Below, piece after piece: positions 21,993 to 30,300 of a stretch of DNA of 64,000 bases; position 1 is the stretch's first letter; every line of letters begins with the position of its first letter. The stretch lies in assembly GCF_021284745.1 (NCBI RefSeq), contig NZ_CP089925.1, positions 496,001 to 560,000 on the forward strand. Direction: 5' to 3'. The position numbers and the translations under genes were made by a program. This stretch comes from Lysobacter sp. KIS68-7. Its GTDB lineage: Bacteria > Pseudomonadota > Gammaproteobacteria > Xanthomonadales > Xanthomonadaceae. The notes under the pieces were generated by a model. The model ran no database searches. It was not told the DNA's origin and was given only the letters and a program-made list of their open reading frames with translations.

Positions 21993-22549
21993 AGCGCGTC
22001 GAGCCTGGCGATCAGTTCCAGGGACCGTGACCACACGCCAAACCCCGCCGCCGGATTGAGATGGCCGACGGGGCCGAGGTCTTCCAGCACGCTGCCCCAT
22101 GCGTTCGCGAGCGTCTGCGCGCGATCGAACGCACAGAGCGGATCGTTTGTGCTCGCCGCGAGGATGCTCGGAAACGGAAGCGGCGTGCGCGGGATCGGCA
22201 GCCAGCCGTGTTCGCGCAGGACGTCGGTCGTCGGATAGGCCGGCGGGAACGGGGACTCGACGTCCGCGGGCGTCGCGAGCAACGCGCCCTTGATCGGACG
22301 CCGTGACTGCAGCGCCCAGTGCGCCACCATCATCACGCCCGCACTGTGCGCGACGAAGAGGATCGGGCCCTCGATCGCACGCACCGCGCAGTCCAGGGCT
22401 TCAACGCGTGCGGCACGACTGAGCTTGTCCGTTTCCAGCGGCGGAACGGTGTGCACCTTCGACAGCTTGGCCGCCAGCAACGTCTGCCAGTGATCGGGCA
22501 CGTGCTCGCGCAGGCCGGGAACGATGAGGACGGTGGCGTCGGTGATCAT
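21971..22549 (-). CDS. RBBP9/YdeN-family serine hydrolase
   Basis: A 192-residue alpha/beta hydrolase. The triad is readable: S69 in VAHSAGV, D136 in STNDPLC and H163 in VGHLNPAAGFG, with the family start VPGLREHVPDHWQ. It is cytoplasmic (no signal) with unknown substrate. It is the last gene of the six-gene reverse operon; its ATG overlaps the DsbA-like stop (ATGA). In that context it may cleave an ester or lactone intermediate. Confidence 0.88.
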
Positions 22550-23190
22550 GCGGCGGCCTTGTGCATCGCCATCAGCAGGAGTCCGGGATCCTGCGCACCG
22601 GACACGGTCACTTGGCCGTTGAATGCGTAATGCGGTACGCCCGCGACCCCGGGCGGCGAGGAAGCACCAGCCGGCGTCGTGTCGTCACGCAGCACGGCGG
22701 GCACGCCGACCTCGGCGGCCAGCGTCCATAGCGTCGCGGCATCGCCGATATCTTCGCCCCGCTGGAAATACGCGGCAAACAGGCGCTCGAGCAACGCGTC
22801 GTACAGGGCCGGTTGGCGCAGGGATTCCACGCGGCGCAGCAATCGATGCGCACGCGCCGTGTTGGGCATGCGCCGGATCCGCGCGAAGTCGAGCGACAGG
22901 CCGACACGATGCGCGGCCGCGACGACTTGTTGCTGCCGCTGCTGCACCGCATCGGCGGAACCGAGTCGGCGCTGGTAGAACTCGGCGAAGGGCAGCCCCT
23001 GCTCCGGCACGTCGGGCAGCAACTGCATGGGATGCCACACCGACTCCACCGCGATGGCCGGCGCTTGTTCCGCGAATCGGCGCAAGGCCTCGGCGAGCTG
23101 GCGTTTACCGATGAAACACCAGGGACAGATCAGGTCGAAGTGGATGCCGATCGCGAGCCGGGCGGGATTGCGCGCTCCGCCATCGCTCAC
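22546..23190 (-). CDS. DsbA-superfamily oxidoreductase, FrnE-like
   Basis: A 214-residue thioredoxin-fold protein with a C22-P-W-C25 motif in HFDLICPWCFIGKRQL and no signal peptide, so it acts in the cytoplasm. FrnE-like proteins are found in polyketide and aromatic pathways as isomerases or disulfide oxidoreductases, and are related to 2-hydroxychromene-2-carboxylate isomerase, which has serine instead of the first cysteine. The GTG start overlaps the MFS stop (GTGA). Later residues (AGVPHYAFNG) include the conserved cis-proline loop. Confidence 0.87.
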   Translation of the reverse strand: MSDGGARNPARLAIGIHFDLICPWCFIGKRQLAEALRRFAEQAPAIAVESVWHPMQLLPDVPEQGLPFAEFYQRRLGSADAVQQRQQQVVAAAHRVGLSLDFARIRRMPNTARAHRLLRRVESLRQPALYDALLERLFAAYFQRGEDIGDAATLWTLAAEVGVPAVLRDDTTPAGASSPPGVAGVPHYAFNGQVTVSGAQDPGLLLMAMHKAAA

Positions 23191-24503
23191 GTCGTGGCCT
23201 CCACGCCCACGCCAAACGTCTGCAGCGGACGCCCCACTTGCTGGACGTCGGCGAGGTAATGGCGCTTGGCGAAGAAGAACACCGATGCCGCAACCACGCT
23301 GATCAAAGGCACCAGCTGGAACGCAACCGACAGCCCGAACGCATCCGCGAGCACGCCGGTGACCAGCGGCCCCGCCGCGAGGCCGAGCAGATTGTTGACC
23401 AGGGTCAGCATCGCGAACGCGGTGCCGTGGATCGGCGTCGGCGTGAGGTTGGCGACCATCGCACCGGCCGGGCCACTCGTGCCGGCGGCCATGAACATCC
23501 CCAACGCGACCATCACCAACTGCAGCGTCCCGTGCGGCAGCGCGAACGCCAGCGACAGCAACACACAGCAGGACACGCTGCAGGCGATGGCCAGGCTGAA
23601 CTTGCGCGACGGTGCATTGCGGCACAGGCGGTCGCTGAGCATGCCGCAGGCGACCATGCCCACGCCGCTCACCAGCACGATCATGGCCGACACCGCGCCT
23701 GCAGCATCCGTGGCCATCGCGTAGTAGCGATTGAGGTAACTCGGCATCCACACGATGACGGTGCCGCCGACGAACAACTGCAGACCGCTGCCGATGTACG
23801 CACCGATCACCGAGCGCGAGTTGACCAGGCTGCGCAAGGGAACGCGCGCCGCTGGCGTGGTCGTCGCGCGCGGTGCATCGGACGGTGCGATGCGCTTCTC
23901 GCGGACGATGATCGGATACAGCACCGCCAGCACGAGGCCGAACAACGCCATCGCCGCGAAGGCCCATCGCCAGCCAAGGTGCGCGGCCACGGTGCCGCCC
24001 AAGGCCATGCCGAGCACGGAACCGAACATGCCGCCGGCCATGAACGCACCGGTCAGCGTGGCCCGCATGTGCTTGGGGAACACCGACAACACCACCGCGA
24101 CGCCGACGCTGCCGTACGCCGCTTCACCGACGCCGACGAAGAAGCGCGCCACCAGCAACTGCGGATACGCCTGCGCGAGCCCGCAGGCCAGCGTCGCCAG
24201 GCTCCAGACGATCGCCATCAGCGTCAGGCTCCTGACGCGCCCGAAGCGATCGGCGAGCAGCGACAAGGGGAACGTCAGCACGCCTACCATCAAGGCCACG
24301 ATGCCGCTCAGCAATCCGAGCCGTGCATCGGACAACGCCCACTCGTGCTTGAGCAGCGGGAAGACGGCATTGAGCACCTGCCGCGACATGTAGTCCGACA
24401 ACAGCAGGCCGAAGCTCAGCGCGAACACGACCCAGGCATAGCGGCGCGGAATGCGTGCGCCGGGATCGTCGTTGCCAGCGTCGGGAATGGAGTAGTGGGC
24501 CAT
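23187..24503 (-). CDS. MFS transporter, organic-acid type
   Basis: A 438-residue membrane protein with 12 predicted helices and the MFS signature LADRFGRVRSL between helices 2 and 3 plus RFFVGVGEAAYG in helix 4. The overall pattern resembles the anion:cation symporter and ExuT-like groups that import organic acids. In the operon it is the likely uptake system for the compound broken down by the BKACE and TauD enzymes. It starts 10 bases after the BKACE stop. Confidence 0.88.
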   Translation of the reverse strand: MAHYSIPDAGNDDPGARIPRRYAWVVFALSFGLLLSDYMSRQVLNAVFPLLKHEWALSDARLGLLSGIVALMVGVLTFPLSLLADRFGRVRSLTLMAIVWSLATLACGLAQAYPQLLVARFFVGVGEAAYGSVGVAVVLSVFPKHMRATLTGAFMAGGMFGSVLGMALGGTVAAHLGWRWAFAAMALFGLVLAVLYPIIVREKRIAPSDAPRATTTPAARVPLRSLVNSRSVIGAYIGSGLQLFVGGTVIVWMPSYLNRYYAMATDAAGAVSAMIVLVSGVGMVACGMLSDRLCRNAPSRKFSLAIACSVSCCVLLSLAFALPHGTLQLVMVALGMFMAAGTSGPAGAMVANLTPTPIHGTAFAMLTLVNNLLGLAAGPLVTGVLADAFGLSVAFQLVPLISVVAASVFFFAKRHYLADVQQVGRPLQTFGVGVEATT

Positions 24504-24513
24504 GGGGTGCGAC

Positions 24514-25569
24514 TCAGGCGGTCAACGGAACGCCCTTCCAGAAGGGCTTGCGGTTCGGGGCGAAGCCGTTCTCGGCCAGCGTTTCCTCGGCGCTCTTGTA
24601 GAAGGTGCCGATCTTGTAGATCTCGCGCGCTTCGTTCGGCGTGGCGATGTCGCGGCCGAACTCACGCGAGATGCGGACGAGCTGTTCGATCTGTTCGATG
24701 CTGCCCATCTTGCGGTCGCGGCGCTGCGTCCAGATGTTGTCCTCGTTGCCGCAACGCACGTGCAGGCCCATCGCGATCGCCATCATGTTCAGCGGCAGCA
24801 CGTTGAGCATCGACGACTCCAGCGTGAGCACCGAACCATCCGGGCAGGCGCGGACGAAGTTCGCCAGGTTGTAGATGTTCGGCGCGTCGAAACCGCCGCC
24901 GATGGCCACCCACGTCAGGATCAGCGGCACGTTGCAGGAACCGCGGCGCATCATGCGCTCGACCGTTTCGATCTGCGTGATGTTGGCGAGCTGGAAGTGC
25001 GTCTGGATGCCCTTGGCGGACAGGCGGCGGATGTGTTCCTCCACCCATTCCGGGCCCGCGGGAATCGTCATCTCGCGATACGCGCGATAGCCTTCCGGCG
25101 TGCCGAGGCTCGTGCCCTTCAGGTCGGCTTCGCACATCTGCTCGACCACGTTCATTTGGTTCGTGTTGATGGCGATGGTGACCTGGTCCGGCGTCGGTTC
25201 CAGTTCCGCCAGCATGTGGCGCGTGTCGTCGGACAACCACTTCGCCACGGACCCGTCGCCTTCCGGCGAGAACGAAATCGAACCGCCGACCTGCAGGATC
25301 ATGTCCGGCACGCGCGCGCGGATGCCCGCCAGCAGTTCGTTGAACTTCGACAGGCGCTTGGAGCCCTTGCCGTCGAGTTCGCGCACGTGCAGGTGCAGCA
25401 CGGTGGCGCCGGCGTTGTAGCAGTCGACCGCCTTCTGGATCTGGTCTTCCATGGTCACCGGGATGTCTTCCGGGAAATCGGACGGCATCCACTCCGGGCC
25501 GTAGGGCGCGGCGGTGATCACGAGCTTCTGCTGGTTCTCGGGGAACAGCGATCCATCGAGGAAGTGCAT
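24514..25569 (-). CDS. Beta-keto acid cleavage enzyme (BKACE, DUF849)
   Basis: A 351-residue member of the BKACE family, whose TIM-barrel enzymes react a beta-keto acid with acetyl-CoA to give acetoacetate and a new CoA ester. The zinc ligands are visible as H59 and H61 in VLHLHVRELDGKG, with a likely third ligand E in LTLESSMLN. It is longer than the common ~270-310 residues, owing to an extended N-terminus (MHFLDGSLFPENQQK) and C-terminus, so it belongs to a distinct subgroup and its substrate cannot be read from sequence. It lies between the MFS and TauD genes, spaced 10 and 19 bases. Confidence 0.9.
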   Translation of the reverse strand: MHFLDGSLFPENQQKLVITAAPYGPEWMPSDFPEDIPVTMEDQIQKAVDCYNAGATVLHLHVRELDGKGSKRLSKFNELLAGIRARVPDMILQVGGSISFSPEGDGSVAKWLSDDTRHMLAELEPTPDQVTIAINTNQMNVVEQMCEADLKGTSLGTPEGYRAYREMTIPAGPEWVEEHIRRLSAKGIQTHFQLANITQIETVERMMRRGSCNVPLILTWVAIGGGFDAPNIYNLANFVRACPDGSVLTLESSMLNVLPLNMMAIAMGLHVRCGNEDNIWTQRRDRKMGSIEQIEQLVRISREFGRDIATPNEAREIYKIGTFYKSAEETLAENGFAPNRKPFWKGVPLTA

Positions 25570-25588
25570 GGTGTTTTTCCGTTGCGGG

Positions 25589-26437
25589 TCAGTAGGGCAC
25601 GTCGCCGATGATTCCCGCGCGCTCCATCTTTCGATGGCAGGGCGGGTAATCCATGACGGCGTAGTGCTGCGTGCTGCGGTTGTCCCAGATGGCGACGCTG
25701 TCGGGCGACCAGCGCCAGCGCACCTGGTATTCGGGAACGTGGGCCTGGCTGATCAGGTACTGCAGCAGGTGCTGCGCACCGGGTGCGTATTCCTGGCCAT
25801 GGCGCACGTTGTCGGGCGTGTGGAAGTTGGTGAAGTGCGTGGTGAAGGCGTTGACGAACAGGATCTTCTCGCCGGTGTCCGGATGCGTGCGCACCACCGG
25901 ATGCTCCGCATCGGGGAACTGCGCCTTCAGCGCGAGGCGCTTTTCGATCGGCATCGCCGCGCCGAACGTCGCTTCGATGCTGTGCCGCGCACGCAGGCCC
26001 GCGATCTGTTGCTTGATGTGTTCGGGCAGGTTTTCGTAGGCGAGGGCCATGTTGGCCCACATCGTGTCGCCGCCGGACGGCGGACATTCCACGCAACGCA
26101 GCACGCAACCGAACGGCGGCGCGACGCGCCAGGTGGCGTCGGTGTGCCACGCGTTCTCGTAACGATCGTTGGGCTTGTCCGGCGACTTGTAGATCTGCAC
26201 GAGACCCGGATGGTCCGGGTCGCTGCCTGCCACGGGGTGGTCTTCGAGTTCGCCGAAGCGGCGTGCGAAGGCCACGTGCTGGGCGCGCGTGATCTTCTGG
26301 TCGCGCAGGAACAACACCCGGTGCTTCACCAGCAACTGGCGAAGGAAATGGAACAGGTCGTCGTCGTGGATGGCGTCGGCCAGCCAGATGCCGGACACCT
26401 CGGCTCCGATCGCACAGGTCAACAAATCGATGCGCAT
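25589..26437 (-). CDS. TauD/TfdA-family Fe(II)/2-oxoglutarate dioxygenase
   Basis: A 282-residue non-heme iron oxygenase. The facial triad is H98 and D100 in NAWHTDATWR and H258 in RSTQHYAVMDY; an arginine about 11 residues later (R269) would bind 2-oxoglutarate. Family members hydroxylate taurine, alkyl sulfates, 2,4-D and many other acids. The ATG at 26437 begins MRIDLLTCAIGAEVSGI, the normal N-terminus. It is the second gene of the reverse operon and probably performs the oxygenation step that starts substrate breakdown. Confidence 0.92.
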   Translation of the reverse strand: MRIDLLTCAIGAEVSGIWLADAIHDDDLFHFLRQLLVKHRVLFLRDQKITRAQHVAFARRFGELEDHPVAGSDPDHPGLVQIYKSPDKPNDRYENAWHTDATWRVAPPFGCVLRCVECPPSGGDTMWANMALAYENLPEHIKQQIAGLRARHSIEATFGAAMPIEKRLALKAQFPDAEHPVVRTHPDTGEKILFVNAFTTHFTNFHTPDNVRHGQEYAPGAQHLLQYLISQAHVPEYQVRWRWSPDSVAIWDNRSTQHYAVMDYPPCHRKMERAGIIGDVPY

Positions 26438-26450
26438 GTCGGCGTTCCGG

Positions 26451-27431
26451 TCAGATGACGAAAATCGACGAGCCGGTCGTCTTGCGCGACTCCAGGTCGC
26501 GATGCGCCTGCACCGCATCCTGCAGCGCATAGCGCTGGTGGATCTCGATGCCGATGCGGCCCGCGGCGACGTGGTCGAACAGCTCGCCCGCCAGTGCGGC
26601 CTTCTCCGCCGGATCGGCGATGTAGTCGTGCAGTGCGGGGCGCGTCAGGTAGAGCGAGCCCTTCATCGCGAGCATTTGCGGATTGAACGGCGGGATCGGT
26701 CCCGACGCCGTGCCGACGCACACCATCAGCCCGCGGCGCTTCAGCGAATCCAGCGAGCCTTCGAACGTGCTCTTGCCGACGCTGTCGAACACCACCGACA
26801 CGCCCGTGCCGTCGGTGATCTCGCGCACGCGCTTGGCGACGTCTTCATGCGTGTAGTGGATGACGTGGTCGCAGCCGTGCTGGCGCGCGAGTTCGGCTTT
26901 CGCTTCTGTGGAGACCGTGCCGATCACGTTGAGGCCGAGCAGCTTGGCCCACTGCGCGACGATCAGGCCGACACCGCCCGCGGCGGCGTGCAGCAGGATC
27001 CAGTCGCCCGGCTGGAAGGCATGGATGCGGCGCAGCAGATAGGCCGCGGTCAGGCCGCGCATCGTCATGGCGGCGGCGGTTTCGCAACCGATGGCCTCGG
27101 GCAGCTTGATCAGCGGCGCGGCCGGGACGAGGCGCTCGGTGCTGTAGGCGCCGAGCGTGTTCATGAAGCCGGTGTAGGTCACGCGGTCGCCCACGGCCAC
27201 CTGGTCCACGCCCGGGCCCACCGCCTGCACCACGCCCGCCGCCTCCACGCCGATGCCCGCCGGGAGCGGAATCGGATAGGTGCCGTTGCGGAAGTAGGTG
27301 TCGGCATAGTTCAGGCCGACCGCGATGTGCCGCAGGCGCACCTGACCGACGCCGGGCTCGCCGACTTCGACCGGCTCGTAGCGCATCACTTCGGGCCCGC
27401 CGGCCTCGGAAAATCGTACTGCGTGGGGCAT
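26451..27431 (-). CDS. qor: NADPH:quinone oxidoreductase (zinc-independent MDR family)
   Basis: A 326-residue medium-chain dehydrogenase/reductase without zinc ligands. It has the QOR N-terminal domain (GLNYADTYFRNGTYP) and the NADPH-binding AAAGGVGLIVAQWAKLLG. The C-terminus GSSIFVI is typical of Qor. The ATG at 27431 starts MPHAVRFSEAGGPEV. It is the first gene of the reverse operon, 124 bases from the divergent AraC-type regulator, so its promoter is probably the regulated one. Confidence 0.92.
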   Translation of the reverse strand: MPHAVRFSEAGGPEVMRYEPVEVGEPGVGQVRLRHIAVGLNYADTYFRNGTYPIPLPAGIGVEAAGVVQAVGPGVDQVAVGDRVTYTGFMNTLGAYSTERLVPAAPLIKLPEAIGCETAAAMTMRGLTAAYLLRRIHAFQPGDWILLHAAAGGVGLIVAQWAKLLGLNVIGTVSTEAKAELARQHGCDHVIHYTHEDVAKRVREITDGTGVSVVFDSVGKSTFEGSLDSLKRRGLMVCVGTASGPIPPFNPQMLAMKGSLYLTRPALHDYIADPAEKAALAGELFDHVAAGRIGIEIHQRYALQDAVQAHRDLESRKTTGSSIFVI

Positions 27432-27506
27432 GCCTGTCGTCTCTCGCAAACCGCTTCGTTGCGATCGACTATAGGCAAGGGGGGTGCGCGGCTTTTACCA
27501 AACGGC

Positions 27507-27531
27507 GACAATTACTTGTCATTTCGTGACA
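27507..27531. promoter_or_regulatory. Overlapping GACA/TGTC inverted repeats, likely AraC-regulator operator
   Basis: GACAA-N4-TTGTC (27507-27520) overlaps TGTCA-N5-TGACA (27517-27531), giving three half-sites in 25 bases. They end 24 bases before the regulator ATG and lie in the only intergenic space between the regulator and the operon it faces. Binding by the adjacent regulator is inferred. Confidence 0.5.
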
Positions 27532-27555
27532 GCCGACGAGGCCTCGAACCCATTC

Positions 27556-28554
27556 ATGAGCACCCTCATCCGCGCGGCCACTTTGAAGAACTATTTCGAG
27601 GTGGCGCAGCAGCTCGACCTCAATCCGCAGCCCTTGTTGCAGGCCGCGGGCTTGAGCCGGGCGATGCTGGCCGATCCGGAACGCCGCATCCCGGCCGCCG
27701 CCGCAGTCAGGCTCCTGGAAGACTCCGCCCATGCGAGCGGATGCGACACCTTCGGCCTGCGCATGGCCGAGTCGCGGCAGTTGTCGGACTTCGGCGTGGT
27801 CAGCCTGCTGCTGATCCACCAGCCCACGCTGCGCGACGCGCTGCTGGCGACGATGAAGTATCGCCACCTGCTCAACGAGCTGTTGGCGATCCATGTCGAA
27901 GAGCGGGGGCGCACGGTCGTGATCCGCGAAGAGTTCGTGCCGGATGCGGGCACCGCGTCGCGCCAGGCGGTGGAACTCGCGCTCGGCGCGCTGCATCGCC
28001 TGTGCGGTGCGCTGTTGGGCGCGCACTGGAAGCCGCACGCGGTGACCTTCACCCACGCCGCGCCCGAGAACGCGCAGATCCATCGTCGCGTGTTCCGCTG
28101 CGCGCTCGAGTTCGATCGCGAGTTCAACGGCATCGTCTGCGAAACCGCCGACCTGAATTTCCGCAACCCGTCCGCCGATCCGACGATGGCGATGTACGTC
28201 AAACGCCTGGTGGAATCGCTGCCGGCGCCGGCGCACCGCTCCATCGCCGCCGACGTGCGCAAGGATCTCTACATCCTGATGCCGATGGGACAAGCGACGA
28301 TCGAACAGGTCGCGCGCGGCTTGGGCATGAACGTGCGCACGCTGCAACGGCGGCTGGAAGATGCAGGCGACACCTTTTCGGGCACGCTGAACTCGGTGCG
28401 TCGCGAACTCGTGCTGCGTTACATGGAAAACCGACAGTACTCATTGCAGGTCGTCGGCCGGCTCCTGGGGTTTTCCACGCCCAGTTCGTTCACGCGGTGG
28501 TTCAGCGCCGAATTCGGCATGGCGCCGCGCGCGTGGCGCAACGCGGCGCGCTAG
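27556..28554 (+). CDS. AraC-family transcriptional regulator (OruR-like)
   Basis: A 332-residue regulator with an N-terminal ligand domain of the arabinose-binding-like (PF12625) type, about residues 10-200, and a C-terminal double helix-turn-helix (VARGLGMNVRTLQRRLEDAG, then LLGFSTPSSFTRWFSAEFG). This subgroup activates catabolic genes, for example OruR for ornithine. The ATG at 27556 fits the conserved MSTLIRAATLKNYFEVAQ start; an upstream in-frame start would cover the operator. It is divergent from the six-gene operon, which it most likely controls. Confidence 0.92.
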   Translation: MSTLIRAATLKNYFEVAQQLDLNPQPLLQAAGLSRAMLADPERRIPAAAAVRLLEDSAHASGCDTFGLRMAESRQLSDFGVVSLLLIHQPTLRDALLATMKYRHLLNELLAIHVEERGRTVVIREEFVPDAGTASRQAVELALGALHRLCGALLGAHWKPHAVTFTHAAPENAQIHRRVFRCALEFDREFNGIVCETADLNFRNPSADPTMAMYVKRLVESLPAPAHRSIAADVRKDLYILMPMGQATIEQVARGLGMNVRTLQRRLEDAGDTFSGTLNSVRRELVLRYMENRQYSLQVVGRLLGFSTPSSFTRWFSAEFGMAPRAWRNAAR

Positions 28555-28620
28555 GGGGTTGGCCGGTCGCCTGCTGCCGCTTACGTTGCTTGGCATCGAC
28601 GCCGCCATGCGAGACCGACC

Positions 28621-30300
28621 ATGCGCCGCACCGCCCGCCTTCCGATCAGTGTCGCCCTCGCCGCCTTGCTGGCGATGCCGGCCTTCGCCCAGCACCAGGG
28701 CCACGATGCCGGCGCGATGCCACTGCCCGACGCCAGCGCGGAACGTGGACTCGGCACGCTGACCTTCCCGACGTCCACGCGCGTGCCGCAGGCACAGGCG
28801 GCCTTCGAGCGCGGCATGCGTTGGTTGCACTTGTTCGAATACGAACAGGCGCAGGCCGCCTTCCTCGAGGCACAGCGCCTGGATCCGGGATTCGCGCTCG
28901 CCTACTGGGGCGAGTCGATGACCTACACCAATGGCATCTGGCGCATGGATGACGTGGACGGCGGCCGCAAGGCGCTGGCAAAACTCGGCCCCACGCCGGC
29001 GGCGCGTGCCGCGAAGGCGCCGACGGCACGCGAGAAGGCGTTCCTCGACACGGGCGAACGCCTGTCCGGCCCCGGCACGCTCGACGAACGCCTGGCAGGC
29101 TTCCTCGCCTCCGCCACTGCACTCGCGCAAGCCTGGCCCGACGACGACGAAGCACAATTGCTCCGTGCGCTTGCACTCCTCGGCGCAGATCCGAAAGGCC
29201 GGAACGATACGAACTACGCCGAATCCGCAAAGCTCTCGCGCGCCGTGCTGACCCGCAACCCGCGCCACGCGGGGGCCGCGCATTACCTCATCCACGCCGT
29301 CGACGATCCCGCGCACGCCGCCGAAGGGCTCGATGCAGCACGGACGCTCGAGGACATCGGCCCGGCTTCCGCGCACGCGCAGCACATGACCTCGCACATC
29401 TTCTTCGCGCTCGGCCGCTGGGACGACGCGATCGCCGCGAACCGCGAAGCCAACCGCATCGACGAACAGGCCCGCGCGGCGGCGAAGTCCCTGCCCGTGC
29501 GATGTGGCCACACCTACGATTGGATCCAGTACGCCTATTACCAGGCAGGCCGCGTGCGCGAAGCGCGGCAGACGCTCGCCGATTGCATCCACGACATGGG
29601 CGCCGTCCTGGCGAAGATGGTGATGAAGACGGAGATCCCGGCCGAAGCCATCACGATGCACCAGTTCGAGCTGGGCGACTCGCTGCTCGGCCTGCACGCC
29701 ACCGCGCTGGTCGAAGGCGGCAAGGACGGCACGCGCGACGCGGCGTATCGCGTCGACACCGGTGGCAACGGGCGGTTCGGCGCGCGCGATGTGTTCGCGC
29801 GCGGCTATGTGGCCGCACTGAATGCGGACTACGCAGGTGCGAAGGACCTCCTGGCGCAGTTGCGCGCCACGGCCGCGCAACCCGTGGCCGCCAACGAGTA
29901 CGACCCCCACCTCGGCGAAACGCTCGGCGTGCAAGCCGACATGCTGGAGGCGCTGATCGACGCCGGCGAAGGCCGCATGGACGCCGCCATCGCCCGCGTG
30001 CGCGAAGCTGCGAAGCGGAACGATGCGATCCCCTTCCAGTTCGGCCCGCCGATGACCGTCAAGCCGCCGCATGAACTCGCCGGCGAACTGTTGCTGCGGC
30101 AAGGCAAGCCGGCCGAAGCGCTGGCCGAGTTCGACGCGTCGATGAAGACAGCACCGAATCGGGCGCAGACGCTGCTCGGGCGTGCAAATGCGCTGAAAGC
30201 GATGGGCGACACCGCGGGCGCCGACAAGGCATTCGCGCAACTCGCCGCGCAATGGCACGCGGCGGATGCCAAGCTGCCCCCGGAGCTCGGAACGCGCTAG
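28621..30300 (+). CDS. Exported TPR-repeat protein
   Basis: A 559-residue protein with a signal peptide (ARLPISVALAALLAMPAFAQ) and helical tetratricopeptide-like repeats (GMRWLHLFEYEQAQAAFLEA, then C-terminal LLRQGKPAEALAEFDASM and LGRANALKAMGDTAGADKAF). Several H/Y/W-rich stretches (GAAHYLIHAVDDPAHA, HTYDWIQYAYYQAG) are conserved-looking, but the function is unknown. TPR proteins of this kind are usually periplasmic scaffolds. Its TAG stop shares a CTAG with the convergent LuxR gene (4-base overlap). Confidence 0.8.
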   Translation: MRRTARLPISVALAALLAMPAFAQHQGHDAGAMPLPDASAERGLGTLTFPTSTRVPQAQAAFERGMRWLHLFEYEQAQAAFLEAQRLDPGFALAYWGESMTYTNGIWRMDDVDGGRKALAKLGPTPAARAAKAPTAREKAFLDTGERLSGPGTLDERLAGFLASATALAQAWPDDDEAQLLRALALLGADPKGRNDTNYAESAKLSRAVLTRNPRHAGAAHYLIHAVDDPAHAAEGLDAARTLEDIGPASAHAQHMTSHIFFALGRWDDAIAANREANRIDEQARAAAKSLPVRCGHTYDWIQYAYYQAGRVREARQTLADCIHDMGAVLAKMVMKTEIPAEAITMHQFELGDSLLGLHATALVEGGKDGTRDAAYRVDTGGNGRFGARDVFARGYVAALNADYAGAKDLLAQLRATAAQPVAANEYDPHLGETLGVQADMLEALIDAGEGRMDAAIARVREAAKRNDAIPFQFGPPMTVKPPHELAGELLLRQGKPAEALAEFDASMKTAPNRAQTLLGRANALKAMGDTAGADKAFAQLAAQWHAADAKLPPELGTR

